64,000 bases of DNA from Tyto alba (Eukaryota > Chordata > Aves > Strigiformes > Tytonidae). The position numbers and the translations under genes were made by a program. The notes below the pieces were generated by a model. The model saw only the letters and a list, made by a program, of their open reading frames with translations. It was not told the DNA's origin and made no database searches. Of this stretch, positions 1 through 13,200 are shown piece after piece. Each line of letters begins with the position of its first letter. Positions within the stretch are counted from its first letter, which is position 1. The stretch covers positions 8,359,989-8,423,988 of the forward strand of contig NW_024881322.1 of the NCBI RefSeq assembly GCF_018691265.1, read 5' to 3'.

Positions 1-57
1 AGGAAAGCGGCGCCGCCGCCGCCCCCCCGGAGGGGCTCGGACCGGTCCCCGCGTTCC
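1..57 (+). other. BBS9: Probable non-coding exon 1 (5' UTR), partial
   Basis: A GTGAGT donor at 58-63 follows GC-rich sequence, and the next strong acceptor on this strand is that of coding exon 2 at 1127-1128. An alternative donor, GTGAGC, lies at 81-86 and would extend the exon by 23 bases. An upstream 5' UTR exon is required because exon 2 has only nine bases before its ATG. The 5' boundary is unknown. Choosing between the two donors needs transcript data. Confidence 0.45.
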
Positions 58-300
58 GTGAGTCGCCGTCTGCCACCCGGGTGAGCCCCCGCCGGTCTCC
101 GGCTCCCTTCTCCCGCTGTAGGGTGAAGGTGTGGGTGTCCGGGCGGGGCTCGCGTGGAGGTGCCGTGGGTGCCGCCCAGGAGGTCTGTGAGGCGGGGTGT
201 GCGTGGGCGGGGGAGTTGTGCTGTCGCTGGGCTGCAGCAGTTTGCCTCGTTGGCAAAACGCCGGTAACCGCCTGAAGTGAGAATTGTTTTTATTTGCCGG
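1..300 (+). promoter_or_regulatory. BBS9: CpG-rich 5' end of BBS9
   Basis: The first 300 bases are strongly GC- and CpG-rich, with a GCC-repeat run at 11-23. Composition turns AT-rich from about 500 onward and stays so through most of the window. This is what a CpG-island promoter and first exon of a broadly expressed gene look like. It sits about 1 kb upstream of the first coding exon of BBS9 on the same strand. The window starts inside this island, so the transcription start and any divergent upstream promoter cannot be seen. No TATA box is evident. The assignment as promoter is inferred from position and composition. Confidence 0.6.
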
Positions 301-1128
301 ACATGGTTTCCTTTAAAGCGGAGAGGCGCGGGCTTGTAGGCTGCGTTTGCTCCGAAGGGAAGCAAGAGAGCAGCCCATTTTTCCCTTCTTCCCGGGAAGA
401 ACCGCCGCGGCTGCCGATGCCTGGCTGCCCCTTACCTCCTCCGTGGAACAGGGGGGTCGAGTGTGTTCAGCTTTGCCCTACTCGTGGCAGAGCATCTGGA
501 GCTGTGAGTTTTGAACTAGGGTAATGTTATTGTCAAGCCGCCTACAAAAGGATTAGTCTTCCCCCTTCTTAAAATAAGAGCAGCTAGGGAGCAGAAAAGC
601 TGATTTGTGCCCTGTCTGACCGAGTTGCTTAGTTGTGTCACTAGGGCATCTTTAAGGAGATTACTCGGTGGAGATTTTGATGTTGTCTGTTTATGTCTAT
701 ATTTACTTTTCTAAAAATAAGTTCTCTTGCAGAAGACTTGCATCAGAATCCGTATTTCCTGATATTCCTTGGTAAGAGAGAAAACCTCAGTTCTGTGACT
801 TTGAAAACTTTTATTACTTTCTTAATGCTTGCTACAGAAGACTTTTAACAATTTAAAAAAAATCTGTTTTTTTCTTTTGTATAATTAGCAGTGTCTGTCA
901 CAACTAATTTGTAAATTAATGACGAGAAGTTTCCTAAGGTTGTTCTGAACTACAAAAACCAGAAACCCAAGATACCTGAAACGAGTATTTATTCAGCTCA
1001 CACTAGAGCAATGTGAAACTAAGAGATGGAATATACTCAATAAAAGTTGTTGCTAACAAAGTTGCTTGTATAAATGTTTGTGTGTATATATTAGTATATA
1101 CTTCTAGAATGGTTTGTTTCCTTTTCAG
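58..1128 (+). other. BBS9: BBS9 intron 1
   Basis: Sequence between the presumed exon 1 donor and the exon 2 acceptor (pyrimidine-rich tract then AG at 1127-1128). The first third is CpG-rich and the rest AT-rich. Two open frames in the first 520 bases are by-products of high GC and show no family resemblance. I see no RNA gene or transposon. Confidence 0.5.
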
Positions 1129-1249
1129 TGAAGAGGAATGTCGTTGTTTAAAGCTAGAGACTGGTGGTCCACCATACTTGGAGAAAAGGAAGAATTTGAC
1201 CAAGGCTGTTTGTGTGTTGCTGATGTTGATAATAGTGGCAGTGGAAAAG
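1129..1249 (+). CDS. BBS9: BBS9 exon 2, first coding exon
   Basis: The acceptor AG is at 1127-1128 after a pyrimidine tract, and the donor GTAAAT starts at 1250. Nine bases of 5' UTR precede the ATG at 1138 and include an in-frame TGA at the exon's first base. The −3 position is a purine (G). Codes residues 1-37 plus one base of residue 38. Motifs: [16 protein letters not shown], then [17 protein letters not shown], the first strand region of the propeller with a D/N/G-rich loop. Confidence 0.96.
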
Positions 1250-4200
1250 GTAAATGCAGAATTAATGGTTGCTGACTTTTAAACTACATAGCTGCAAGTT
1301 AGCTTTGACCTATGTGTACTGAAAGCTTGTTAGCGAGGCTAGCTGGCTAGTTAAAGTCTGCTATATTTCATGTGTCCTTGTAGGTTTAAGAAGACAAATT
1401 CAATGCCATTTGCCTTTTGTATGTTTGTAGGTTTCTAAACATCTTAATTCTTACTTGTGTTCAGTAGTAATTTCTCTGATGTCTTATTTTCTGTATGTGT
1501 GCCGAGTACAGGGGGATCACCACTTCCCTAGTCCTGCTGGCCACACTATTTCTAATATAAGCCAGGATGCCACTAGGCTTGATCACCTGAGCACACTGCT
1601 GGCTCATTCAGCTGGGTGTCAACAAACACTCCCAGGTCCTTTGCTGCCAGGCATCTTTCTAGCCACTCTGTCCCAAGCCTGTAGTGTTGCAGGGGGGGTT
1701 GTTGTGACCCAAGAGCGGGACCCATCACTGAGCCCTGTTGAACCTGATACAGTTGGTCTCAGCTCATCGATCCAGCCTGTCCAGATCCGTCTGTAGAGAC
1801 TCCCTACCCTCAAGCAGCTCAACACTCCTGCCCAACTTGGTATCATCTGCAAATTTACTGAGAGTGCACTTCATCCCCTCATCCTGATAAAGATATTAAA
1901 GAGAACTGGTTCCAATCCTGAGCCTTGGGAAGCACCACCGGTGACTGGCCGCCAACTGGATGTAACTCCATTCACCACAACTCTTTGGGCCTGGCCATCC
2001 AGGCAGTGTTTTACCCAGCAAAGAATGTACCTGTCAAAGCCATGAGCATTCAGTTTTCCCAGGAGAATGCTGTGGGAAATGGTGTCAAAGGCTTTACTAA
2101 AGTCCAGGTAGACATCATCCACAGCCTTTCCCTCATCCACTAAGCGGGTCACCTTGTCACAGAAGGAGATCAGGTTAGTCAAGCAGGACCTGCCTTTCAT
2201 AAACTCCTGCTGACTGAGCCTGATCACTTGGTTGTCCTGTACATGCTGCTGATGGCAGTCAAGGTGATCTGCTGCATAATCTTCCACAGCACTGAGGTCA
2301 AACTGACAGACCTGTAGTTCCACAGATCCTCCTTCTGGTCCTTCTTGTAGATGGGCATCACATTTGCTGACCTCCCCAGTTAGCCAGGACTGCTGATAAA
2401 TGATTGAAAGTGTCTTGGTGAGTGCTGCTGCCAGTTTCCTCAGTACCCCTGGGTGGATCCCATCCAGCTGCATAGACTTGTGGGTGTCTAAGTGGTATAG
2501 CAGGTTGCTAACCATTTCCCCTTGGATTATGGGGGCTTCATTCTGCTCCCCTTCCATGTGTTCCAGCTCAGGGGGCTGGGTACTCTGAGAACAACTGGTC
2601 TTATTACGAAAGACTGAGGCAAAGAAGGCATTAAGTACCTTAGCCTCTTCCTCATCCTTTGTCACTGTGTTTCTTCCTGCATCCAATAAAGGATGGAGAT
2701 TCTCCTTAGCCCTCCTGTGGTTGCTAATGTATTTATAGAAACATTTTTTTATTATTTTCTAAGGCAGTAGTCAGATTAATTTCTCGCTGAGCTTTGGCCC
2801 TTCTGTTTTTTCCTGTATAACTTCATGGCACCTTTGTAGTCCTCCTGAGTTGCCTGCCCCTTCTGCCAGAGGTCATAAATTCTCTTTGTGTTTTTTTTTT
2901 CCTGAGTTCTAACCAAAGATCTCTGTTCAGTCAGTCTGGTCTTCCCTGCCAGCTTATCTTTTGGCACGTAGGGATGGCCTGCTCCTGCTTTTAGCAACAA
3001 AAGGAGAGCTAAGGACCACCTCCCAATGGACTCTGTCAACCAGGCCCTTAAACAGGCCAAAGTCTGCCCTCTGGAAGTCCAAGCTAGCAGTTCTGCTAAC
3101 CTCTTTCCTTCTCCAAGAATCGAAAACACTATAATTGCACGATCACTGTGCCCAAGATGGCCTCTAACCCTCAGATCACCCACAAGTCCTCTCTTCACAG
3201 TCAATGGGTCCAGTGGGGTGCTTTCTCTAGTTGGCTCACTCACCGACTGTGTCAGGAAGTTATCTTTCACATACTACTGGAACCTTCTAGACAGTTTCTG
3301 CTGCTCTGTATATTCAGCAGACATCTGGTAAGTTGAAGTCCCTCACAAGAACAAGGAATCATGAGACTTCTCCCAGCTGCCTATAGAATATTTTATCTGT
3401 CTCTTCATCCTGGTTGAGTGGTCAGTAACAGACTCCCATCATGATATCTGCCTTGTTGGACATCATCTCCCTGATTCTTATCCATAAACACTCAACCCTT
3501 CCAGTACCATTATCAAGCTCTAGATAGCAAAAACGCTCCCTGACATACAGGGCTACCCCACTGCCTCTCCTTCATTGTCTATCCCTTCTGAAGGGTTTAT
3601 GGCCATCCATTGCAGCACTCCAGTTGTATGAGTCACCCCACCATGTTTCTGTGATGGCAACTGTATCATAGTTTTGCTGCTGCACAGTGGCTTTCATCTC
3701 TTCCTGTTTGTTGCCCGTGCTCTGTGCATTGGTGTAGATATACTTCAGTTGGGCCATTGATCCTAACACTTTTTTTGGGGAAGAAACCCTAATTCCTGTG
3801 TGACTGTTCTCAGGCACTTCCATGGTTTCTAACACATCAGTAACATGAGTCTTCACTGCTGCATGCATCTCTATCCCCTACCTCTGCTGAGATGACAAAG
3901 TGAAGGACCTGGCTAACATGTTGTCTCGTGAACATTGGTGTGCCATCCCCAGACTTATCTCTAGTGAGCCTGATTTTATTCTTTTCCCCCTTCAAAACTA
4001 GTTTAAAGCTCTTTCAGTGAGCTCTGCTAACTCCTGTGCAAAGATCCTTTTCCCAATTTGAGACGGGGTACCCCATCTGTCACCATCAGGCCTGGTGTCA
4101 TGTAGACCGACCCATGATCAAAAACCTCAAAATTCTGCTGAAGTTCTGAATAGTCTTTTCCTAGTGGAAAAAAATGTAGTTGATATAAAAGCAGGACTTT

Positions 4201-7200
4201 AAACAGTGTTGTGGGAGTACTTACTTTCTCAACATTATATTTTTCCTTGTTTTTAGACCAGGCTCTTTTTCTTCCAGAGTTCAGGATTAAAAGTGAATCA
4301 GCTAGTTGCAGTTGCCTAACCACAGGTCAAAATGTCCTCACTTAAGTATTTTTAAGGAGTTAATAACTAAAATAGATTGTTTACTGCTGATAGAATACTT
4401 GTTACTGAACTGAGGAAAAGATGAGAGTGGGGAATACAATCAATATTCTGAGGGACTTGCAGGGTGCAAGTTTTTTGTGTCTGGAGAGGAAGCAATCAGC
4501 TGTTCTGAGCTTTTGCTGTGGGGTCCTGTGGAACTATGCCACACCTTCAGAGCCTGGTGAACTTGGTTTAGGAGTACTTGTATGTTCCCCTGACTTGTGG
4601 ATAAGTTTTACTGTTTGGATTTTGATCTGCATTGATAATGATGACCTATATCTGGAGGAAATAAGTATAGCAAGTAACTTGTATTGTTGGTTGTTATCAT
4701 GGGAGGCACCTCTTTGGGTTTTTTCCATTAATTATTTTTTATTATTCACTAACAAGCAAAATACTACTTGCTTAAAATACTGATTCCAAAATAACTCTGC
4801 TGTAACGATTGCATTCCTCTGAGATAATGAATCTGTCTCAAGAGCAGGTGATCGCAAAGCCTGGCTTTGACCTGATGTAGTAATTATCTGGCTTTAGTTT
4901 GCATTTGGATAAATGTCATTGGACCCAGTTTTAAAATTTCCCACTTCTGCTGGTGTGATATGTGTGTGCAAAAATCCAAGCTGTAGAAGCTGAAAGTTTG
5001 AAGTACTTTTCAAAACCAGAATGGGGCATAATCAATGTTAATTGAATCATTTAAATATTCTATCTTTTTACAGTATTATTTGAAGCACTTATGAAGCAAA
5101 ATGAATTCCACATGTGTTCTTGTATTCTGTAATCTACTTTGTTTAATTTTTTTTTTTTTAGATAAAATTATTGTGGGCAGTTATATGGGATATCTCCGAA
5201 TCTTTAATCCACATCCTGTGAAACCTGGAGATGGAGTACAACCTGAAGACTTGCTCTTGGAAGTGCAGTTACGAGAACCAATATTGCAGGTGGAAGTGGG
5301 AAAATTTGTTTCGTAAGTCAACAACAGGCTATGTTGCTGTTTACTTAAGGCTTAGATGCAATTTTCTTTCTTTGTTTTGAGGGGTGAGTTTCGAATTTCC
5401 AGATGGACAACTAGTAAGCACATCTATGAATACTATAGTATGCATTTGATCTGCTTCTTGAATCATCTTGGTATGAGAGAATTTTTACATAATGTATATA
5501 TGAAGGATAATCTTCCAGATACTTTAATTCCAGATCTTTAATTCCAATGCATTTAGTGGAAATAAGTGGCCAGGTAGAGGTGAGATGATACGACTCTAAG
5601 GAAAAGGCATTATATTTAATTGCCTGTGAGATAATCCTTTAAGAACCAATTTCTGAAATAAACTTCAACTAAGTAGATTCTTTTACAGCCAATTAAATAT
5701 ATGATCTTAAAAGATTCATTTTAATTTTGAAATTAGCTTCTAATACTGCAACCTGAACTTTATTTTTAAAATAAGCGAAAAACCTGTACTAACCATGGGG
5801 AAGGCTTGTGCTCTGAGACCAGAGGCCACAAGCTGAAATGCCTACATCAGTTGGAAACTGTTCTTTTATTCAAGTACTTATTGAGAGACCTTGTGCAGGA
5901 ATTCTAATGCCTTACCCAGTGAAATGATCTAAAACTTTTTCTGTAGTTACAGCACAAGAATTTTCTCTTCAGGAAATACTATTTAGGTTTGGGAGAAGAA
6001 GAATGTGACTATAGGATTCTAAGTTTATGACTTATGCCTGATAGTTTAATTAATTTAGGTTCCATGCAGCTAGTACAGAAGTGAATTTAAAAAAAAGTAA
6101 TGTCTGCAGTTGTTGAATAATAACTGTTTGGAGGGATGATCCTCATACCCATTTGTTTTTTGGAAGCATTGACAATACCGTGTTTGAAATTAATTTCAAG
6201 CTAAACTGGGTAAATATTTGACTTGCTCTTCATACTTAAATCTGAAAATGTGTTCTTAAAGGATTAATTTCAGTTTTGAAATTAACTCCAAATACTGCAG
6301 CATGAATTTAGAAAGATTAGTACTTCTGAGTTTTTATGCTAGCATCTAACACCCAAACCTTTGGATTGAGGCCACACCTAAAAGTAATTTCAGCATGCTA
6401 CTTGTGTTTTATCCTGTATGCATTTTACTTGCGATTTATCTGAAAACTGCTTTTTTAACCTTCTTTACAGTGGTACTGAAGGACTTCACCTGGCTGTATT
6501 GCATTGCCGAAAACTCTGTGTATATGCTGTTTCAGGTTAGTTTACAGATACAAGCTTTCCAGTAATTTTAAGCGTATTCCAAAGTTTGGATTCGGTTACT
6601 GCTAAGTGTGGTGTATACAGTGTTTGCTCAACATCCCTGAAGAGCCGCAGTCATGTTCTCTCACTCAAACTCATGTATGAAGAGGGAACATTAGTAATTA
6701 GGTCTAGATATTTCCCAATGGTTAACAGAGATTTGCTGATCTGCTCAGTGCTTGAGATGCTGTGATGTGTCATGGTCTGTGGTTGGTAGTGCTTGTGAAC
6801 AACTAGTTCTCATTACGGTTTTAGGAGTGAGTGTTACTGTTCAGCATCCTAATGAACAAAGGGTTGTTTAATGACAACTTGGCTCTTTAAAAATTAAGCA
6901 ATTACAATTATTTCTGAACGCAAAAATCCAGATAGTTTCTTAGAAAGCCAGGACATTGATAATGTAGTCCAAGAGAAGAAAAGAGGTTAATACTGGTAAG
7001 AAGGTGAAACTGCTAGGTTTTTTCTTAAATCCTCTTTCTTCTGTGGCCTTTGTCTGGAAATCTTAAATGCTATGTTCTCTCTCTGTGTAAGGAGGCAAGT
7101 CACAAAATACCTATTCTGTGCATTGAATTCTCTCTAATATATGCTTAAAGCAAAGCACAGATATAAGAGATCTATTGATTGTAGCCCCTTCTTCAAAATT

Positions 7201-10200
7201 CAATACATGGCTATACATTGTTCATTTTTTCTCTGCCAGGGACAGCTGTGGCTGCTTTTGTTACGAGAGCATGGTTTTCTTGTAGGAGCAGATTGCTTCC
7301 TATTCACAGTCTTGTAGGCAGATTGGTTACAAACTCATGCTCTCTTTCCAGATTGTGGTTGCCTTCTAGTTATCTTATCTGGAGACACCTGTAAAATTAG
7401 TCTTTGCTGAGGGGTGATACTTTGAGATGTACTGCAGTTTTCATACTTTCCCTTCTCTGTAATAGTGCTTATGTCTTAGGATTGTAGCCTACCAGTACAA
7501 TTTTTATTAAAACAATTTATTTTAAAATTTGCATTAACAGCATATAATGATAAGTCAGTCTAGAATTCTTTTCTAGTTATAATTTGATGTTTGGTCTACA
7601 TGTCTTAAGCATTTAAGTAATAATAAAAGTAAAGTTTTACAATCCTTTAATAGACTTTTCATACCAATTTGCAGGGATTCATGCTGTAGTGGTAGTTTCT
7701 GTCATCTGAACAGGTACTTTTGAACAAGCTCCTTTGAGAAATAACAGTCATTATTTCTTTATGCTTCCATGGCAAATTACACTTTCATAAAGTGGGATCT
7801 TTACTTGCTTTATACATGTTGCCATACCTGTTATTCATAATAAAATAACTGTCCTGCTTCTCCTCAACAAAGGAAAGCATCCTTCAGGGCTGACTAAGGC
7901 ATGACCTGGATAATGTATTACAGTCAATGTAAAAAGACTGACTGAAGTGTGGCTTGGATATTGTATTACAGTCAATATACACAGGCTGACTACTTTTTAA
8001 CTTGTTTTTCCTTTGGTGTTGCTACTTAGCTGGTTACTTACCCAGCCAGGGGCTTTTTTCCTCATGTGTGTTCCAGTCCTTTCCCTAACATGGGCCTGCT
8101 TGAGGGGTAATTACTTAAAAGCTATATTGGATTTCAGTTGGAGAAATTGCCTAAAAGGTTAGCATAAGCTACAAATCTTTCATAGCATGTTATTTAAGAT
8201 GGTGTTGGAGTAATCTTTGTATATTTAAAGCTTTAGTAGGATTTAGCTTAGATATCATTCATTCAAAACACCTTTCTCCCAGCTGATATGACTGTTCTCA
8301 AAGGTTTGCTGTTTTTTTTTTTTTTTTTTTGCTTGCTAATGTTAGTCCTTAAGTGTTACTCTGCATGATGAAGAACTTTGTTCATGGGGTGCAGGAAGGA
8401 CTTTTGATTATCAAAAGTGGATCTTCAGCTTCAGTTTCTATAGAAATAGTTTCTGAATTTCTAGTAGTTCCCTGAAGGAGTCAGGAAATTAGGGTTCATG
8501 CAGACCTTTTCAGAGAATGGTATATCATAAAATTATTTTTGTTACCATATATTTGTCTCTTATCTTTGTGTTGTTGATCACTGCACTGAATTTCAGACAA
8601 AGGAAAGTGATAAATGTGCTGTAAGCATAGCTTTGTCAAATTATAGCTATTGACTAGCTACAGCTTAATTTGAGCCAAAGACTGTTAGAACTGAGACTCT
8701 CTGTTAGATATAGATAGAATAACTAGAGAATCATAAGAATTCCCCTTTGAGCAGGCTTTTTTTCTGTTCTTAGAGGTGTCTAACATGAAGAAAAATACAT
8801 TTAAGTAATAAAATCTCAGTCTCTTGCAAAGTCTTCATACCATATTTAGTATGAGACCTTATTTCTAGTCCTGGCCTTTAGGAATTTTGTAGCTTGGTGA
8901 TTTTTTTTTTTTAAAGCAGCAGTGTGAGCCTTCATATCTCAAAAGTCACTATGAGTAGGTTGTAGTTTTTTTCAGGTTATTTAAACTAATACTGCTTTAG
9001 TTCTACCACATTGTATGGATCAAAGATATAAAGAGATACCCTTTTTTTTTTGTAGGAACTCTGGGAAATGTGGAACATGGGAACCAGTATCAGATTAAAC
9101 TGATGTACGAGCACAATCTTCAGAGAACTGCTTGTAATATGACTTATGGTCCATTTGGTGGCGTAAAAGGTAAGCTCCTTGTTGCATGTTCTTTATTATT
9201 AGTTGTTTAACTGTGAACAGTTGAAGATTAACTTAAATTTTGAAAGGCAACATGATACTGCTGTGTAGATGTCCTGGGTTTGAGTGGCAGGGTTTTTTGT
9301 AGCAGGGGAGTGGGCTACAGCGGTGGCCCCCGTGAAAAGTCTCTTGGAGCTTCCCCAGCTCCAACTCAGACCCACCTCTGCACCAAGGCCAAGTCAATCA
9401 GCTGTGCCTATGCGATAATGTATTTAAGAAGGGAACCTGGGAGGAGTTGGAGTTATGAGGAGAAGTTGTGACTTCTATGTGAACAGCAAGGTCAGTGGAA
9501 GAACAGAGGAGGAAAGGGGGGTAGGTGTGTCGGAGCAGAGACCCTCCCTGTATCCTATGGTGAGATGTCAGGGCTGCCCCCCACCCCTACCACCCATGGA
9601 GGTCCACGGTGGAGCAGAAGCTGACATACATCTCAAGTGACTGCACCCAAAGGCAGCTGGGACCCTGTGGGAAGAAGCAGCTCCCGCTGTTGTAGTTTGG
9701 CAATGGGAGGATTGCAGCGTCTGAGGGTGTCCTGTGCAGCAGCAGCTCAGGAAGCGCTGCAGCCTGTGGGAGGGACTCAGGTTGGAGGAAGTTTGTGGAG
9801 GACTGTCTCCTGTGAGAGGGGATGTGAGATGTGTCTCATGCTGGAGCAGGGGGAAGAAGTTCCAGAAGTTCCCCCCCTGCTCCAGGGTGGAAGAAGCAGC
9901 AGCACTGACTGCACCCCCCATTCCCTGCCCCCTGCACTGCTGAGGGGAGGAGGTAGAGATATCAGGAGCAAAGCTGAGCCTGGGAAGAAGATAGGGATGG
10001 GGGTAGGTGTTCTCAGGATGTGGTAATGCTTCTCACTGTCCTACTCTGTCTGTTAAGTGGTGGTGTTGTTAGAATCTGTATTAAATTTATGTTCTTTTTT
10101 TTCTTCCTCTAATGAGTCTGTATTTTGCCTGTGACCGTAATGGGTGAGACATCCCACCCTGTCCTTATCTTGAATCCCAAGCCTTTGCTTATTTTGTCCT

Positions 10201-13200
10201 TCCCAGCAGTGGGAGGGAAGGGGGGAGTGAGTGGCTGGGCGGTGCTCAGTTGCCTTCTGAGCTGAAACCATGATGCTAGAGGAAGCCATCTTTCTATAAA
10301 TGATGGTACGTTTTATCTGATGCATATAGAAAATAACTGAAGTTAAACTGAGGCACAGAATATTAAAGGCAGAACAGTTGTTTCCTCATGTCTTGAACCA
10401 GATATGAATTTACAAGAATAATATTGATTTAACAAAATATTACAAAATTCCTGGCTATTCCCTTGTAAAATACTTTAACATCTAAAATAATTTTCTACTA
10501 TGCTTTAATTCTGTTTTGCTTTCCTGCAACTTGCTCATCCTGGACAAAAAAATAAAGTTAACATCTTCATTCTCTGATCCTAAAATATCAAGATCTAATG
10601 CAGACTTTAAAAAAAAATATTTAAACTTTGATTGGAAAAACATAACAGTGGAAAATAATATTTATGGTGTGTTTGTAGTTTTGCCTGAATTTAATAGATA
10701 TCAGTCTTTTTTGAACTTGTGACACAATTATGAAAGCTTTTATGTTCCAGTCTGGAAGCATTTAGGTTTGTTCTACATGGCAGCTCTTTCTCTTCAGAAG
10801 TAAAGTCTGCCCAACAATATGGGGGGATGGTAGTCACCTACACAAGCAGTGTCACTGAACTGTTGGCAGAATGATTGTCACTTTACCAAGGCAGAAAGTC
10901 TTCTGAATCAATGTGGCAAATATATACAGACAATCCCTTAGTTCTGTATGTGTAATAATTCTACAATGTCTTACTCTAAACTCAAGCTCATCCCTGGACT
11001 TAAATTCAGCTGAACAAAATTCATACCTATTAGAAGAGATTTTGCACACCCACCCTGAGAAAAAAGGTCAAGTTGTGTGGGTGAGAAGCTATCTATACTC
11101 TCTCCTCATACCTTGAGGAGCAAGTGTATAGGTCATGGGCCTCTTAACAGCAGAAAGACAATATGGAGTTTCCTAAATCTAAGAAGAGGGATAATTGTGC
11201 TTCCTGACATACTGTAGTGGAATTGCAGTAACAGATGCATTGAGGGGATCATAAGCTAAGAGTTGTGAGTGTCTGGAATGATTCAGGAAAAATAAAACAA
11301 ATATTCATGTACCACCATGTAGTTCTGCAGAATAAACTCTCTGGATTTTTGACATGTGTGTTTGTTTACCATGGAGATCCCAGTAATGGTCTGACCACCA
11401 GCTCAATCTTGATGCCAGACCTGTCTCTTATATACCTTATGAGCTGTGACAGGTGCAAGTGATGTAATGAAGAAAATGTCTTTGTAAGCTAGGGAATCAG
11501 AAGGTAATGTTTACTTCAGAAGCTATTCAACCAGCCAAATACTTTTCAACACCTAGGATGGTCAAAATGAGGGGCAATCATGACAAAGCAGCAAGAACAG
11601 GAGAGGGAGCGCTGATAAGTTCTGCAAACTTTTCTTGTTTTTAAGTAGCATTTCTGTCCCAGCATGTCAAGCTGCTTTCCTTCTTCTCCATGCTCTAGTT
11701 TGCACTAGTGTGTTTATTGCTGTAGAAAAAGAATGACCTCAAGTCTTGTTTTGAGGTGGCAAAAATGTTAATAAACAAGGGAGGCAGAGATTTGGGGAAT
11801 GTAATAAATAATACATGTTCATATGATAAAATGAAGAAGCTTTCTGTTTAAGACCTAAATCTAGGAAAATTATAGTGAATATTCAGGTAGTAGGCCACTG
11901 AGGCATATACTGAAGTATCAGAGAAATAGGGAAAATGCACATGAATAAGTTCTTTTGGGGAAATGAATGAATTTTTTTTTTTTGTAGATTTCTTGGACTG
12001 AATGTCCTTTTTATCTGGTTTTCCTGGACTGTCTGATTAGATTTCTTGTCAAGGATGTGTTTTTAATCTTCCCCCTAGTCTTTTGCAGTAAATCTATTTT
12101 GGGTTTTTAAAGTTTTATCTTTAATACCCTCCTCTCTCCTTGAGGCTTGTGAATGACATTATTGTGGTTTTATATCCATCTTGCAAGACCAGCCAGAGTG
12201 AACCATAAAGCAAGTCTGTCAAGCATTGTTAATTTTAGTAGACAGATGCCTGTCCTGGTCTGGCCTGCCATACTATCTGTGTGTATCTTTGACAGATGTT
12301 TTGTGCTGTAACTGAGAGCCAACCAGTCTGTAAATAAAATATTTTTTTTTTTTAACTGTCTACCGTTCACAGGTTTCTCTGGAATTCTTGACAGGTATCT
12401 GCTAACAGTCTTTGCCTTCAGCAGTGGTTACTTCATGATGGTGGCAGTGCTGTAAGGGTGCAGCAGCGAACTTGCTTTTACACCACACTCTAGAAGTGGA
12501 CTAACGAAACATACGGAGAGTTTTTGTATTTATTGCCTTCTGTTACTGCTGTGACTAATATTTGTCTTATTGCTATACTCAGGCATCCTTGAAACAATGT
12601 GAAGGTGAAAGAGGCACTTCAGAGGTCATGTTTACAGAGCTACTGACACAGACACGGGAGAACAGCAGTTGAACAGAAGGAGGAGAGCATGTTTACAGGG
12701 AAAGCATACTGTGTCAGAAGTGTTAGGGAGGAGGGTGAATGTCAGTCCCCCAGGAACACAGTCTTTCATCTGGGGAAGCAAGGAATGCCGCAGGAATTGA
12801 CGAAGAGCACTTGATCTATGAAGTTAGTCTTGCTCAGATTTCTCTTGCTGAAGATTATCCATTTTACTTTTTATGGAGCTCTTAATCCTATACCTTTAGT
12901 GGTAAAGAAACTAATTTCTACTCAGCCATACCAGTTAACGCTGGCAAAACAAAAATAGGATTGAGTTTGTGTGTGCTAATTTGTACTGGTGTCCTCTAAC
13001 ACATTCCTGAGGGTTTTCTGTCCTTCCTTGGGATTAATAGTTATTCTGGTTCTAGTTAGTGCCCTGTTACCTTTTTGTTAGACTGCTTCCAAACAGTTGT
13101 CTGTCAATTTAATGGACACTGTTGAAAATAATCAGTTTGCTACTGTTTGTTCTTATCTCAGATAAAATTTGTGCCTCTTGGCATTCAGATTTCTCCTGTA

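Noticed and set aside
81..524. Open frames of 64 and 76 codons in the GC-rich start
   Set aside because: Explained by high GC; no family resemblance, and they run through the presumed exon 1 donor into intron 1.
1871..2686. 271-codon minus-strand open frame as a host gene
   Set aside because: It is CR1 reverse transcriptase sequence ([12 protein letters not shown] motif) that ends before its FADD box, so a dead LINE relic.
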